From contig NZ_JACCFH010000001.1 of assembly GCF_013410775.1 (NCBI RefSeq), positions 2,170,001 to 2,234,000 of the forward strand: a DNA stretch of 64,000 bases. The letters run 5' to 3'. Made by a program: the position numbers and the translations under genes. This stretch comes from Sphaerotilus montanus. GTDB taxonomy: Bacteria > Pseudomonadota > Gammaproteobacteria > Burkholderiales > Burkholderiaceae_C. Position 1 is the first letter of the stretch. Every line of letters starts with the position of its first letter. This document shows positions 37,549 through 46,942 of this stretch, one piece after another. Under the pieces are notes generated by a model. That model had not been told where the DNA came from. It did not search any database and worked only from the letters and a program-made list of their open reading frames with translations.

Positions 37549-38793
37549 TCAGCGTTCGGGAACAGGAGCGGGGGTGGGCGCAGGCGCGGCCAGTGCTGCC
37601 GTCAGCCGGACATCGCGCCGATGGTAGACGCGCAGATGGCGCAGCACGTCGCGCGCGGCCTGGGGCTGGCCGGCGGCATTGGCGCAGTCGAGCAGCAGCC
37701 GGGCGTCCGCCGGCTCCTTCTGCACCGCCCAGTTGGCGAGCGCCAGCGGCAGCGCCGCCTGCGGCTGGCCGCGCAGTTCCAGCAGGTAGCGCGCCTGCTC
37801 GCGCCGGTGGGTGGTGTCGCCGCGTTCGCGGGTGGCGTCCAGGCGCTGGCCGAGCAGGTCGGCAGCGGCGGCGGCACGCGGGTCCCCCAGCCGCTTCAGC
37901 GCGATCGCGCGGCGCAGCAGCAGGCTGTCGGGCAGGTCTTCCAGCGGGATGTCGGACAGGCGCAGCACCTCGGCGTGGCGCTGGCGGTCCAGCAGCCAGT
38001 CGGCCAGTGAGGCGCGGGTGTAGGCCTCGGGCTGCAGTTGCAGGGCGCGTTCGAACAGGCCGAGCGCGGCTGGATCGCCGCGCCGCTCGGCCAGTTCGCC
38101 TTGTACCAGCGCCAGCCAGGCGGCGGTGCCGGGGTCCGATTGCGGCGTGACCTTGGCGGCCAGCGCGGCGAGTTCGCGGGCGCCGCGGCCCTCGTCGCCC
38201 ATCAGGCTGGCGAGTTCGGCGGCACAGACGGCGGCCGGCAGCTGCACGCTGTCGCCGAGCGTGGCGTAGCGGGCGCTGCCCAGCCGTTCGCAGCCGAGGC
38301 GGGCGTCTTCGAGCCGGCCCTGCGCCTGCAGCAGCGCCAGGCGGATCAGCTCCGCCTGGGCCTGCAGCGGCAGCGGTGCCTGCGGGCTGGCGATCAGCGC
38401 GTCCAGGTCGGTCAGTGCGGGGCCGAAGTCGTGCTGGGTCTGGAGGATCGAGGCACGCAGCAGCCGCACAGCCGGTGGCGGAGCGGCCTGGGTCCACCAC
38501 GGCGTCAGCGCGGCACGGGCCACGCCGATCTCGCGGGGATCGCCATCGCGGCGGAAGCGGTCGATGGCGGCGCGGGCCAGTTGCAGCGCTGCCGGCAGGG
38601 CGGCCGGCGACGTGCCGAGTGCGTGGACCTGGCGCGCCAGCTGCCGCGCCTGTCGGCGGGCGGCCGTCGTGCCGGGCAGGGTGGCGACCACGGTCTGGTC
38701 GTCGGTGGGGGTGTGCGGGGTGGCGCCGCTCGGCCCGCCCAGGCCGATGGCGAGCAGCGCCACCACGAGCGTGCGGGCGAGCGGCGTGTTCAC
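37549..38793 (-). CDS. Periplasmic tetratricopeptide-repeat protein
   Basis: 414 residues. Signal peptide ([17 protein letters not shown]) and a long helical solenoid of TPR type, e.g. [21 protein letters not shown] and [20 protein letters not shown]. The start is GTG at 38793, which overlaps the stop of the lipoprotein gene by GTGA; the longer open frame merely runs through that gene. Probably an assembly or binding partner for the DUF4331 and HupE proteins. Confidence 0.8.
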   Translation of the reverse strand: MNTPLARTLVVALLAIGLGGPSGATPHTPTDDQTVVATLPGTTAARRQARQLARQVHALGTSPAALPAALQLARAAIDRFRRDGDPREIGVARAALTPWWTQAAPPPAVRLLRASILQTQHDFGPALTDLDALIASPQAPLPLQAQAELIRLALLQAQGRLEDARLGCERLGSARYATLGDSVQLPAAVCAAELASLMGDEGRGARELAALAAKVTPQSDPGTAAWLALVQGELAERRGDPAALGLFERALQLQPEAYTRASLADWLLDRQRHAEVLRLSDIPLEDLPDSLLLRRAIALKRLGDPRAAAAADLLGQRLDATRERGDTTHRREQARYLLELRGQPQAALPLALANWAVQKEPADARLLLDCANAAGQPQAARDVLRHLRVYHRRDVRLTAALAAPAPTPAPVPER

Positions 38794-39032
38794 AGCGTCA
38801 CCGGCTCGTCGGTGTCGCTGGTCGGCGGCGTGACGCTGGACACGTCCAGCGGCTCCGACGTGTCGACCGCGTCCAGCATGCCGGCGTAGCTGGCGAAGGC
38901 GGCGACGCTGACCGTGGCGGTGGCGGGCACCTCGTTGGTCGTGGCCGTCACCGGCGTGTCGTCGCTGCCGCCGCCGCACGCCACCAGCGTGGCGCTGGCG
39001 AGCAGCAGGGGGAGAAGGGCAAGGGTTCTCAT
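38790..39032 (-). CDS. Small lipoprotein of the DUF4331 cluster
   Basis: 80 residues. A type II signal peptide with lipobox LVAC (Cys19) followed by GGGSDD, then a Thr/Val-rich acidic tail ([15 protein letters not shown]). It would be anchored to a membrane through Cys19. It is coupled by GTGA overlap to the TPR gene and follows the DUF4331 gene by 36 bases. No family recognised. Confidence 0.75.
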   Translation of the reverse strand: MRTLALLPLLLASATLVACGGGSDDTPVTATTNEVPATATVSVAAFASYAGMLDAVDTSEPLDVSSVTPPTSDTDEPVTL

Positions 39033-39068
39033 GGCAGTACTCCTGTGGGGTCCTGGGGGCGGGCCGGG

Positions 39069-40622
39069 TTACTTCGTGCCGCCAATCGGCGTGTTCAGGT
39101 AGGGGAAGCCGGCCAGCAGCGGAACCACGGCCTGGTCGACCGCGTCGTGCAGCTTGAACGCCGTCGCGCCCAGCGGCACCGCCGACGGCTTGCACGCGGC
39201 GCCGAAGCCGAAGGCGTTGGTGTCGCCATTGGCCATGCACAGGCCGCCCATCACCGCGACCAGCGAGATGTCCACCACGTCGTCCTTCGGGCGGCGGCCG
39301 TTCGGGTAGCCCGCGTTGTCGGTGCCACCGGCCAGCACGTTGCCGACGATGCCCAGGCGGTTCTGCTGCGCGTACGCCACCGGCGCGATGGCCGTGTTCA
39401 GGCGCAGCATTTCCGAGGCGACCACGTTGGCGGGCTGGTTCACGCCCTTGATGCCGGTCAGGAAGGTGGTGACCAGGTCCGTGCGCGGGTAGTTGGTCGG
39501 CGCGGTGCCGGGGAGGTTCAGCGCGATCTCCAGCAGCTTGGGCAGTGTCGGGTGGGTCACGTAGTCGGCGAACTGGCCGTCGTCCTTGGGCTTGGCGGCG
39601 TTGAACTTGTCCTTGTCCTTCAGGCCGATCACCACTTCGTTGACCAGCGGCATGCCCAGACGCGACACCTGCGTCCACGCGCCGCCCGCCTTCTCGCCCA
39701 TGTGGTGGCCGGAACCCGGCTTGCCGTCGAGCAGGCGGGCCTGGCGCAGGCTGGCCGTGGTCCAGCCGCCGATGACGGTTTCGCTGCCCGCGGTCAGGCA
39801 GCTCTTGTGGACTTCGAGCGCCAGCGTGGTGACGTTCTTGTCGCCGAGCGGGTTCGGCACGGCGCCCTTCAGGTCCGGGTTGGTGATGACGGAGACCGGC
39901 GCGTTGACCAGGTCGAAGATGGTGCCGAGGTTGACGGCGAACGGGTCCTGGCGCTGACCGACGAAGACGCGACCGGGCTGGTCGCAGCCGGGAATCTTGA
40001 CCGCGTGGATGTGCTTGGCGGCGTAGCCGGCGTAGTCGGGAATGGTCTTGATGCCGATGTTGTCCACCGGCTTGTCGAAGGTGGCGCTGCCGCTGGAGGC
40101 CTGGGTCAGCGCGCCGCCCGTGCCCTTGCGGCGGTCACCGCGCTTGACCTCGACCGTGAAGGTCTCGGCGAGCTGCAGGCTGGCGTCCTTGACATTGGCG
40201 ATCTGGCCCGCCTGGATCAGCGGGATGTTGACCGTCTTGTCGCCGACCGGCAGGTTCACGCCGGCGCCGTTGCCCGCCAGCGTGTTCTTGAAGCGGAACT
40301 GGAAGCTGATGTCCTCGACCGCGTCGCCGTTGTTGTCCACATGGATCTCGTACAGCGCGTTCGGGTCCATCGAGAAGTAGTTCGGGCCGCCGTAGGCGTC
40401 CTGCAGCGGCTGGTAGTTGGCGATCAGCGTCACGTAGTCGCTGCGGTTCGCCTCGTAGCTGCGGAACAGGTAGAAGTCGGTCGCGTCCACCTTGGGCGCG
40501 GTGGTGATGAACGGCGCTTCCCGGTGGCTGGACGCCAGGCTCACGCCGGTGGCCAGCGTCATCGCGGCAGCGATGGCCAGGGTGGTGAGGTGGGGGCGGG
40601 CGGTGCGGGGGGCGAAGGTCAT
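39069..40622 (-). CDS. Secreted DUF4331 protein
   Basis: 517 residues. Signal peptide ends around LASSHREAP, followed by the DUF4331 signature: [36 protein letters not shown] and [19 protein letters not shown]. These repeat the family's acidic, calcium-binding-looking strands; the likely fold is a beta-propeller-like secreted protein. It is the first gene of a five-gene envelope cluster. Function unestablished. Confidence 0.9.
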   Translation of the reverse strand: MTFAPRTARPHLTTLAIAAAMTLATGVSLASSHREAPFITTAPKVDATDFYLFRSYEANRSDYVTLIANYQPLQDAYGGPNYFSMDPNALYEIHVDNNGDAVEDISFQFRFKNTLAGNGAGVNLPVGDKTVNIPLIQAGQIANVKDASLQLAETFTVEVKRGDRRKGTGGALTQASSGSATFDKPVDNIGIKTIPDYAGYAAKHIHAVKIPGCDQPGRVFVGQRQDPFAVNLGTIFDLVNAPVSVITNPDLKGAVPNPLGDKNVTTLALEVHKSCLTAGSETVIGGWTTASLRQARLLDGKPGSGHHMGEKAGGAWTQVSRLGMPLVNEVVIGLKDKDKFNAAKPKDDGQFADYVTHPTLPKLLEIALNLPGTAPTNYPRTDLVTTFLTGIKGVNQPANVVASEMLRLNTAIAPVAYAQQNRLGIVGNVLAGGTDNAGYPNGRRPKDDVVDISLVAVMGGLCMANGDTNAFGFGAACKPSAVPLGATAFKLHDAVDQAVVPLLAGFPYLNTPIGGTK

Positions 40623-40745
40623 GGTGGAACTCCTGGTGTGCGGTTGGGGCTGGCCGGTCGCAAGGGATATTCAGCCGGTCAGATCTCCTTACGCAGGACC
40701 TGTCCGGCTGGATGCAGGTTTTTCGACGCACCGCGGTGGGAAAAT

Positions 40746-41453
40746 ATGGGGATGAGCCCTCTTGACCCTGCCGAGCCTTTGTTGCGCCTCCTGGGCCGCG
40801 TGCCCTACGAGCCGACCTACGCCGCGATGCGCGCCTTCACCGACGCCCGCACGCCCGACACGCCCGACGAACTCTGGCTGTGCGAGCACGACCCGGTCTA
40901 CACCCAGGGCATCGCCGGCAAGCCGGAACACGTCTTCGCGCCCGAGGGCGTGCCCATCGTGCAGACCAACCGCGGCGGGCAGGTGACCTACCACGGCCCC
41001 GGCCAGGTCGTCGCCTACCCGCTGATCGACCTGAAGCGCCTCGGGCCGCAGGGCATCTACGTCAAGGAATACGTCTACCGCATCGAGGAAGCCGTGATCC
41101 GCACGCTGGCCGACCTCGGCGTCACCGGCCACCGGGTGCTGAGCGCACCGGGCATCTATGTGCGGCTCGATGACCCCTTCGCGCACGGCGCGCTGCGCGG
41201 GCCGGCCGATCCGCGCGATCCCTTCCGCGGGCTGGGCAAGATCTCGGCGCTGGGCATCAAGATCGCCAACCACCGGACGTACCACGGCGTGGCGCTCAAT
41301 GTGGCGATGGACCTGTCGCCCTACCAGCGCATCAATCCGTGTGGCTACGCAGGGTTGCAGACAGTCGACTTGGCTACACTCGGCGTTCACGCCGACCTCG
41401 GCGACGTGGCTGCGCGCCTGGGCACCCACCTCACCCGGCTGCTGAGTCCCTGA
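40746..41453 (+). CDS. lipB: Octanoyl-[ACP]:protein octanoyltransferase LipB
   Basis: 235 residues. [17 protein letters not shown] at about 77-92, the catalytic Lys165 in [12 protein letters not shown] and Cys199 in INPCGYAG, as in LipB. It moves octanoate from ACP to lipoyl domains before LipA inserts sulphur. Met codons at 40746 and 40752 are both possible starts. It is followed 67 bases later by lipA. Confidence 0.96.
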   Translation: MGMSPLDPAEPLLRLLGRVPYEPTYAAMRAFTDARTPDTPDELWLCEHDPVYTQGIAGKPEHVFAPEGVPIVQTNRGGQVTYHGPGQVVAYPLIDLKRLGPQGIYVKEYVYRIEEAVIRTLADLGVTGHRVLSAPGIYVRLDDPFAHGALRGPADPRDPFRGLGKISALGIKIANHRTYHGVALNVAMDLSPYQRINPCGYAGLQTVDLATLGVHADLGDVAARLGTHLTRLLSP

Positions 41454-41520
41454 CCCGCCTGATCCCCGCGGGTCGCGCCTTCCTTCTTCCCCGTCGATCC
41501 GTCCCGCCGCGAGGCCCCGC

Positions 41521-42528
41521 ATGTCCCAAGATCCGCAGAACACCCCCGTCGCCCCGACCACCGCGCCCGCCTACGACGCCACGGCCAAGCAGAAGTCGCA
41601 GGCCAAGACCTCGCGCATCCCGATCAAGATCGTGCCGGCCGAGACGCTGAAGAAGCCGGACTGGATCCGCGTCAAGGCCGGCTCGCCGACCACGCGCTTC
41701 TACGAGATCAAGGAGGTCCTGCGCGAGCACAAGCTCCACACGGTCTGCGAGGAAGCCAGCTGCCCCAACATCGGTGAGTGCTTCGGCAAGGGCACGGCCA
41801 CCTTCATGATCATGGGCGACAAGTGCACCCGGCGCTGCCCCTTCTGCGACGTGGGCCATGGCCGTCCCGATCCGCTGGACGTGAACGAGCCGGCCAACCT
41901 CGCCAAGACGATCGCGGCGCTGAAGCTGAAGTACGTGGTCATCACCAGCGTGGACCGCGATGACCTGCGCGACGGCGGTGCCGGCCACTTCGTCGAGTGC
42001 ATCCGCCAGATCCGCGAACAGTCGCCGCAGACGCAGATCGAGATCCTCGTGCCCGATTTCCGCGGCCGGGACGACCGGGCGCTGGAGATCCTGAAGGCCG
42101 CGCCGCCCGACGTGATGAACCACAACCTGGAAACCACGCAGCGCCTGTACAAGGAAGCGCGCCCGGGTTCGGACTACGCTTTCAGCCTGAACCTGCTGAA
42201 GAAGTTCAAGGCCCTGCACCCGGACGTGCCGACCAAGAGCGGCGTGATGGTCGGCCTCGGCGAGACGGACGAGGAGATCCTGGAGATCATGCGCGACATG
42301 CGCGCGCACGACATCGACATGCTGACCATCGGCCAGTACCTCGCCCCGTCAGGCCACCACCTGCCGGTGCGGCGCTACGTGCACCCGGACACCTTCAAGA
42401 TGTTCGAGGCCGAGGCCTACAAGATGGGCTTCTCGCACGCCGCCGTGGGCGCCATGGTGCGCAGTTCGTACCACGCGGACCAGCAGGCGGCCCACGCCGG
42501 CGTGGGCACTGTGAGTGACTCGGAGTAG
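41521..42528 (+). CDS. lipA: Lipoyl synthase LipA
   Basis: 335 residues. A radical-SAM enzyme with the auxiliary cluster CysX4CysX5Cys at 76, 81 and 87, the SAM cluster CTRRCPFC at 102-109 and the C-terminal RSSY motif. It inserts two sulphurs into octanoylated domains of dehydrogenase complexes. It forms an operon with lipB. It is also the last clearly core gene before the accessory region. Confidence 0.97.
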   Translation: MSQDPQNTPVAPTTAPAYDATAKQKSQAKTSRIPIKIVPAETLKKPDWIRVKAGSPTTRFYEIKEVLREHKLHTVCEEASCPNIGECFGKGTATFMIMGDKCTRRCPFCDVGHGRPDPLDVNEPANLAKTIAALKLKYVVITSVDRDDLRDGGAGHFVECIRQIREQSPQTQIEILVPDFRGRDDRALEILKAAPPDVMNHNLETTQRLYKEARPGSDYAFSLNLLKKFKALHPDVPTKSGVMVGLGETDEEILEIMRDMRAHDIDMLTIGQYLAPSGHHLPVRRYVHPDTFKMFEAEAYKMGFSHAAVGAMVRSSYHADQQAAHAGVGTVSDSE

Positions 42529-42530
42529 AT

Positions 42531-42590
42531 AAGAAAATCTCGAAGCCATCGAGAAAATGACTAACTTTCTCGAAGTTAGTGAGAAAACGA
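42531..42590. repeat. Two tandem 30-bp imperfect repeats containing nested inverted repeats
   Basis: Two adjacent 30-base units. CTCGAAG starts at 42539 and again at 42569, and GAGAAAA at 42551 and 42581, so the period is exactly 30. Within them are TCTCGA-N5-TCGAGA (42538-42554), TTTCTC-N9-GAGAAA (42566-42586) and CTAACTT-N5-AAGTTAG (42561-42579). They start two bases after the lipA stop and end 43 bases before the next gene, so they may be an operator or transposase-type binding array. Confidence 0.7.
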
Positions 42591-42633
42591 TCGAACACTG
42601 CCCTCCACAGAAGAGGGCGTGGGGGAGACAAAG

Positions 42634-44349
42634 ATGGAACAGCCTCAGGCACCAGCGGGGAGCTTTGAGCCTCCGCCGCCTCAGATCCGTAATTTTCCGA
42701 CAGGCCCTGGGCTTTGGCGGATCGATTGGTTCGGGCTGGTCATGTTCCCCGATCGGGCGATGCGGGCGCGTCAACCGTCGGTGCTCGTGTACCTGTCGCT
42801 GGTCGTGGCACCGAATGCACTGACCGACCCATCCGTGTTGCTGAAACCGGACGCCACGATGGCCCGCCGACAGACCAAGCGATGGGTTTCGGTCGGCACC
42901 CTGATGCTGCTACGCATCGGTGATATCTGGTCAGACCAGAAGCCCGTGGCTTCGCCGGACTACGAGTCCGCTGTCTTCGAAAAGCTCCAGATCAGCCGTG
43001 AAACCACCGACCTGATAAAGGCCGGCGTGAGCCTGGACAAGGGCTTGTTCCTTCTGCCGCTCGGCGAGCACCCCTGGCATGGAGAGAACACCCATTCGTA
43101 TTGTTTGCGCGTGCAGCTACCCGACGGCCGATCACTCGTTGTGCCCTGCATGGAACTGATCCGTTTCTACTTCGGCTCATCCAGTGCGCTTCTGTCTCGG
43201 CTTTTTGATTCGCCTTTGCTGAAAGAGAACCTGTTCAGCAATGTCATCTTCAATCCGAAGACCAAGTGGATGAGCCTTGATCTGGCTGAGGGCCTTCCTC
43301 GGGCCAGTGCAAGCGATGTTGCGCGGATCGCTGGTAGCCACACCGCATGGTTGGCGGCACTGAGGATCGTGACCTCCTGTCTGAAGGCTTCCACAGCAGG
43401 GCAGGACATCTACCCGCAAGCCGTGTTCCCGTTCGAGGGCCTGACGGACCTGACCGTGACAGGAAAATGGCTTTCGCTTGGCGGCCGGGCCAACCAGACG
43501 TTTCTTGTCTATCACCTCGACGTTTGCACACACGAGTTCCCGTTCAACTCCGTTCGGTACCGGACCTTCAATGAGCGCAAACGGCGATCGTCGGTGATGC
43601 CAGGGACAGGCGCTGAAGCCAAGCCGAAAGTGGTCACGAAGACCGGCAAAGCAACCGAGCCTGGTCTGGTCGAGAAGGATGCTTCCACCACGCTGGGCGA
43701 AACCCAGGTTCCGGTCTGGCGAAAGCGACACTTCCCTGATCTTGATCGCAAGAAACTGGTGGGGCGTCGGAATCTGACCACACCGCCCCCGATAGTTTCC
43801 TCGGGGCCTGCTGCGCCGCCTGTCACTGAAGTGGCGGTCGGCGACCCTGGATCATCGAAGCGAGTGCGCAGCGTCATGCTGGCGGAATCCGCACCGCTGC
43901 AAGAACTTGGCATGCCGAACTTCCTGAAGTCGGTGGTGAAAGCGATGGAAGGCTTGGATCGCTTCGAGGTCAGCCTGCTGACTGCAAGTGACGACGATGG
44001 CTGGACTGTTCCCGTCGAACTGCTCAACGATGGTGATGGCGTGATCGCCAATGAACTGTTCATCGATCGCGACGGACGTTCGCAGCAACGGCGTGCTGCG
44101 GCATTCGGACTGTCTCATCAGTCCGAACATGCAGTTCTTGTGGTGCTGGAAGGAGAGCAGTTGATCCCGCTCGTCTACCCAGTCGATCAGGCAGGACTCC
44201 AGGATCCATGGCCGGCACTGCGTTGTGCGGCACAGGACTTCGTGTCCAAGGTGACCCATCCGAATCGGATCGATGTGGCTTTCTACAACGGGGACACGCC
44301 GAGCCAACGTGAGGCCATCAGGGGCTGGATCAGGGATCTGTGGGCGTAA
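42634..44349 (+). CDS. TnsE-like protein (orphan), function unproven
   Basis: 571 residues. Two segments recall Tn7 TnsE: LVVPCMELIRFYFGSSSALL, like the IPQLELARSLF region, and LTVTGKWLSLGGRANQTFLV with the following HLDVCTHEFPF, like TnsE's KLHVKGRS segment. The C-terminal 150 residues (AAFGLSHQSEHAVLVVLEG onward) fit a TnsE_C-type fold. No tnsABCD gene is nearby. ATG at 42634 follows GGGGGAGA with a good spacing; GTG at 42619 is less likely. Base composition is lower in GC than lipA. The relation is from remembered sequence patterns and needs a profile search. Confidence 0.5.
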   Translation: MEQPQAPAGSFEPPPPQIRNFPTGPGLWRIDWFGLVMFPDRAMRARQPSVLVYLSLVVAPNALTDPSVLLKPDATMARRQTKRWVSVGTLMLLRIGDIWSDQKPVASPDYESAVFEKLQISRETTDLIKAGVSLDKGLFLLPLGEHPWHGENTHSYCLRVQLPDGRSLVVPCMELIRFYFGSSSALLSRLFDSPLLKENLFSNVIFNPKTKWMSLDLAEGLPRASASDVARIAGSHTAWLAALRIVTSCLKASTAGQDIYPQAVFPFEGLTDLTVTGKWLSLGGRANQTFLVYHLDVCTHEFPFNSVRYRTFNERKRRSSVMPGTGAEAKPKVVTKTGKATEPGLVEKDASTTLGETQVPVWRKRHFPDLDRKKLVGRRNLTTPPPIVSSGPAAPPVTEVAVGDPGSSKRVRSVMLAESAPLQELGMPNFLKSVVKAMEGLDRFEVSLLTASDDDGWTVPVELLNDGDGVIANELFIDRDGRSQQRRAAAFGLSHQSEHAVLVVLEGEQLIPLVYPVDQAGLQDPWPALRCAAQDFVSKVTHPNRIDVAFYNGDTPSQREAIRGWIRDLWA

Positions 44350-44448
44350 TCTGTGGCCTGCGGATGGCTGCTGCCTAGCACCCGGGCGTCATCGCCGAGT
44401 GCGAAGCATGCGCTCGCATACATTGAGATCTAAAAAATCTGAGGCAAC

Positions 44449-44496
44449 AAAGCACATTTTTTGCGAACGGAACTTCTCCGTTTGCGGGGTGCTTTT
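44449..44496 (+). terminator. Extended hairpin with T-run, probable terminator
   Basis: Inner stem GCGAACGGA / TCCGTTTGC (44463-44471 with 44477-44485, one G-T pair) and an outer AAGCAC / GTGCTT pairing, followed by a run of Ts. It lies about 100 bases after the TnsE-like gene and would end its transcript. Confidence 0.6.
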
Positions 44497-44593
44497 TTAT
44501 CGTTTTACAGTTGCAGACCAACTTTTTGTTGGCAACTTATTTGTAACACATCTTGAGGGGGACGAGAGCTGATGAAAGAATGCTTTGAAGTAA

Positions 44594-44625
44594 TAAAAAC
44601 ACCTGATTAGCAACGATCCTCAGCA
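44594..44625. repeat. IS1595 left end: target duplication plus inverted repeat
   Basis: TAAAAACA (44594-44601) then the 24-bp left inverted repeat. The transposase stop codon lies inside the repeat. Confidence 0.93.
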
Positions 44626-45646
44626 TTCCCCCGAACGACCCGCTGAGCCCGAGGCTTGCACCGCGCGACATCGATGATGAGCCGAGCCACCAGCCCGCGC
44701 AGGTCGAACCGGCGGTTGAAGCGGTAGGCGAACGCTGCCAGATAGCTGCTGGCGTACTTGGGGTACTTGAACGCATGGAACGCACCCGACAACGTCGTCT
44801 TCAGGTTGCCCAGCACCGTGTTGACCCAGGTGAACTCGGGCAGCTCGCGCGGCTTGCGCTGGCCCACCACGATCGGCGTGTGCAGGCAGCCCGCGCTGGT
44901 GACCGCGGCGAAGCACCCCAGCCCGTCGCTGACCACCCGCGTTCCCGGCATCAGCGCCGCCTGCGCCCACTGGCCCACCGCCTCCAGCGTGAAGCCGCTC
45001 ACCGGCGCGAGCTTGACGTACTGCGGATGCCCCTGGTCATCGACCGAGACCGCCGCCACGAACGGCACCTTGTTCTCCGAACCCCGGCCCGCCTTGCCGC
45101 CGCTGCGCTCTCCGCCAAGGTAGGCATCGTCGAGCTGCACCGTGCCGTCGAGTCGGTACTGGTCCACCCGCTCGGCCATCGCGTGCATGATCTTCTGGTG
45201 CATCAGCCACGCCGTCGGGTAGCTCACGCCCACCTGCCGCTTGAGCGCCAGCGCCGACAGTCCCGTCTTGGCCTGGCTGAGCAGGTAGATCGCCAGGAAC
45301 CACGTCTTCAGTGGCAGCTTGGTGCTGGCGAACAGGCTGCCCGCGGTCAGCGATGTCTGGTGGCGGCAGCCGTTGCACTGGAACAGCTTGCGCGCCCCGT
45401 GGCCCACCACGTAGTGCGCCGCACTGCCGCAGCGCGGGCACTCGAAGCCCTGCGGCCAGCGCGCCTGCTTGACCGCCTCGGCGCATTGCTCTTCCGTGCC
45501 GAAGCTGGCCATGAACTCTGGCAGCGACATCCCCTGCTGGAACTGGATTCGGTTCATCGGCATGTGCTCGCTCCTGCGCTTGGTCTGTCTTCTACGCTAC
45601 GCCTGATCGTCAGTTGGCACCTTGCTGAGAATCATTGCTAATCAGG
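44602..45646. mobile_element. Complete IS1595-family insertion sequence
   Basis: 1045 bp bounded by 24-bp inverted repeats (44602-44625 and 45623-45646) that match at 22 of 24 positions, both starting CCTGATTAGCAA when read inward. The 8-bp target duplication TAAAAACA is present and identical on both sides (44594-44601 and 45647-45654). One intact transposase gene occupies nearly the whole element. Intact ends plus an exact duplication indicate a recent insertion. Confidence 0.95.
44607..45563 (-). CDS. IS1595-family transposase
   Basis: 318 residues. N-terminal zinc ribbon with CPRC (42-45) and CNGC (63-66), then a DDE domain with LDDAYLGGERSGGK, VVSDGLGCFAAV and HAFKYPKYASSYLAAFAYRFNRRF. 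The frame is intact from ATG to stop inside the left inverted repeat. It catalyses transposition of its own element. Confidence 0.95.
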   Translation of the reverse strand: MPMNRIQFQQGMSLPEFMASFGTEEQCAEAVKQARWPQGFECPRCGSAAHYVVGHGARKLFQCNGCRHQTSLTAGSLFASTKLPLKTWFLAIYLLSQAKTGLSALALKRQVGVSYPTAWLMHQKIMHAMAERVDQYRLDGTVQLDDAYLGGERSGGKAGRGSENKVPFVAAVSVDDQGHPQYVKLAPVSGFTLEAVGQWAQAALMPGTRVVSDGLGCFAAVTSAGCLHTPIVVGQRKPRELPEFTWVNTVLGNLKTTLSGAFHAFKYPKYASSYLAAFAYRFNRRFDLRGLVARLIIDVARCKPRAQRVVRGNAEDRC

Positions 45647-45654
45647 TAAAAACA
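45623..45654. repeat. IS1595 right end: inverted repeat plus target duplication
   Basis: The right inverted repeat (45623-45646) differs from the left at two bases. TAAAAACA follows at 45647-45654; its last A is also the first base of an in-frame ATG at 45654. Confidence 0.93.
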
Positions 45655-45677
45655 TGTACATCCCGTGGGGATCGTGC

Positions 45678-46433
45678 ATGACAACGAACGTATTTGATAG
45701 CAATGCTGGCCTGATCTGTACGGATAGCCGGTGGTCGATGCGTTTCGGAAGTTGGCTTCTCTACGTTGATGACGTCAATTATCACAAGATAGCACTGCGT
45801 TCGGACCATGCGGTCATGTTCGCAGGACAGTCGCTGCGCATTGATGAGTGGAAGGCTTGGCTTAGGCTGGATCCGTTTGATGTAACGCAGATGCCAAGCA
45901 CAGAAGGCGTGGTTGTTTGCTTGATTCGGCTGTCTAGTGGGAAGGTAGCCTTCAAACGCGGTGTAGACGTTGAGCGCGATGGCGCCTACTTTGCGGGAAG
46001 TGGCAGCAGAGCTGCCGTTGAGTGCTGGATGCGCAACCGGTGCGCGCAGACTGCTGTTCAGTCCGCGATAGGCGTAGACGTTTGCTCCGGTGGAGAGGTG
46101 AAATTTTTTGATGTGAAGAAGAGGCAGCACAATCTGTCACCGGCACCTCAAACAGTAGCGTCATTGACCGATGTACATACAGCGATAACGACACGAGGAA
46201 TAGTCATGAACATCTCTTCAACAAGAAGCTTGGCTCCCATACCCTTTGCCAAGTTGAAGTCTCTGGGCATTGATGGATGCACTGCGCAGGATCTGAGCGA
46301 TCTGCAGCAGTTGGTGGCGAGTGTGGACAACAAGGAGTTGATGCTTTCAGCTCCCTGCGATGGCATGTACGAGGCTTGGACCGATGATGAGGTTCAGCGA
46401 TGCAAGGAAGCCTTTCGAGAGGCGTTTTGCTGA
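45678..46433 (+). CDS. Proteasome-like Ntn-hydrolase candidate
   Basis: 251 residues. The N-terminus MTTNVFDSNAGLICTDSRWS resembles proteasome beta subunits and HslV: Thr directly after Met, the LICTDSR strand and, later, YHKIALRSDHAVMFAG, which places Lys37 and an FAG strand as in the Thr1-Asp17-Lys33 catalytic set. So a threonine-nucleophile hydrolase is plausible but unproven. The C-terminal 60 residues are unlike HslV. ATG at 45678 is preferred because it gives the exposed Thr and follows GTGGGGATC; the frame is open from 45654. The IS1595 insertion lies just upstream and cuts it off from its natural leader. Confidence 0.55.
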   Translation: MTTNVFDSNAGLICTDSRWSMRFGSWLLYVDDVNYHKIALRSDHAVMFAGQSLRIDEWKAWLRLDPFDVTQMPSTEGVVVCLIRLSSGKVAFKRGVDVERDGAYFAGSGSRAAVECWMRNRCAQTAVQSAIGVDVCSGGEVKFFDVKKRQHNLSPAPQTVASLTDVHTAITTRGIVMNISSTRSLAPIPFAKLKSLGIDGCTAQDLSDLQQLVASVDNKELMLSAPCDGMYEAWTDDEVQRCKEAFREAFC

Positions 46434-46459
46434 CTCTTTTGCTTTGTACTGAGCTAGAG

Positions 46460-46482
46460 CGCTCGCTTCGTGCGGGCGTTTT
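46460..46482 (+). terminator. Hairpin terminator after the Ntn-hydrolase-like gene
   Basis: Stem CGCTCGC / GCGGGCG (one T-G pair) around a TTCGT loop, followed by TTTT. It begins about 27 bases after the stop. Confidence 0.75.
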
Positions 46483-46587
46483 GCTTTGGTGGTGACTTGC
46501 ATCCTCAATGTGGCATTGAGGCTTAAAAGCATTTAAGTTCTCCTAATTTTCATCATTTACGGTCATAGGCAGCCGTCCTGTGCTGTG

Positions 46588-46860
46588 TCATTCCGTCGCG
46601 ACGTGGCCCTTTACCATGGCCTTCTCCACGAGCGTGACCAGCGCCCCAGCCTCATACCCCAGCGCCGCCGCCACTTTGAGGATCACGTGCAGCGTCGGCT
46701 GGTTCTGCCCCCGCTCGATCCGCCCGAAGTACGACCGCTCCACACCGGCCATGTAGGCAAGCGACTCCTGGGAGATGCCAGCCTCCAGGCGCGCCTGTCG
46801 GACCACACGCCCGAATGCAGCAGCCGTCGCCGGATCGAAGCTGGTCGAGCCGGGAGGTCT
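46588..46860 (-). pseudogene. 3' part of an XRE-family regulator gene split by IS66
   Basis: Encodes the C-terminal 90 residues, including the helix-turn-helix VRQARLEAGISQESLAYMAGVERSYFGRIERGQNQPT. Removing IS66 and one copy of its GGAGGTCT duplication joins this frame to 49507-49542 and restores a 102-codon gene starting MTTRPQTPLKRGRPPGSTSF. As it stands the frame continues into IS66 sequence with no natural start, so the gene is broken. The stop region faces the Ntn-hydrolase-like gene. Confidence 0.88.
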
Positions 46861-46942
46861 GTGAGCGACCAGCCATGCCCACTTGAAGGAGCTGGATAGC
46901 TCCGAGACGATGGTGTCCAGCAATGTGAATTGGTGGACAGCA

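Noticed and set aside
34919-38500. A very long minus-strand open frame of over 1100 codons
   Set aside because: It runs in another frame through the Sel1, HupE and TPR genes and has Arg/Ala/Pro-rich low-complexity content typical of high-GC shadow frames.
44344-44351. TGTGGGCG, the start of Tn7 ends, at the end of the TnsE-like gene
   Set aside because: It is the codons for the last residues and stop; no matching 22-bp TnsB-type sites follow, so it is chance.
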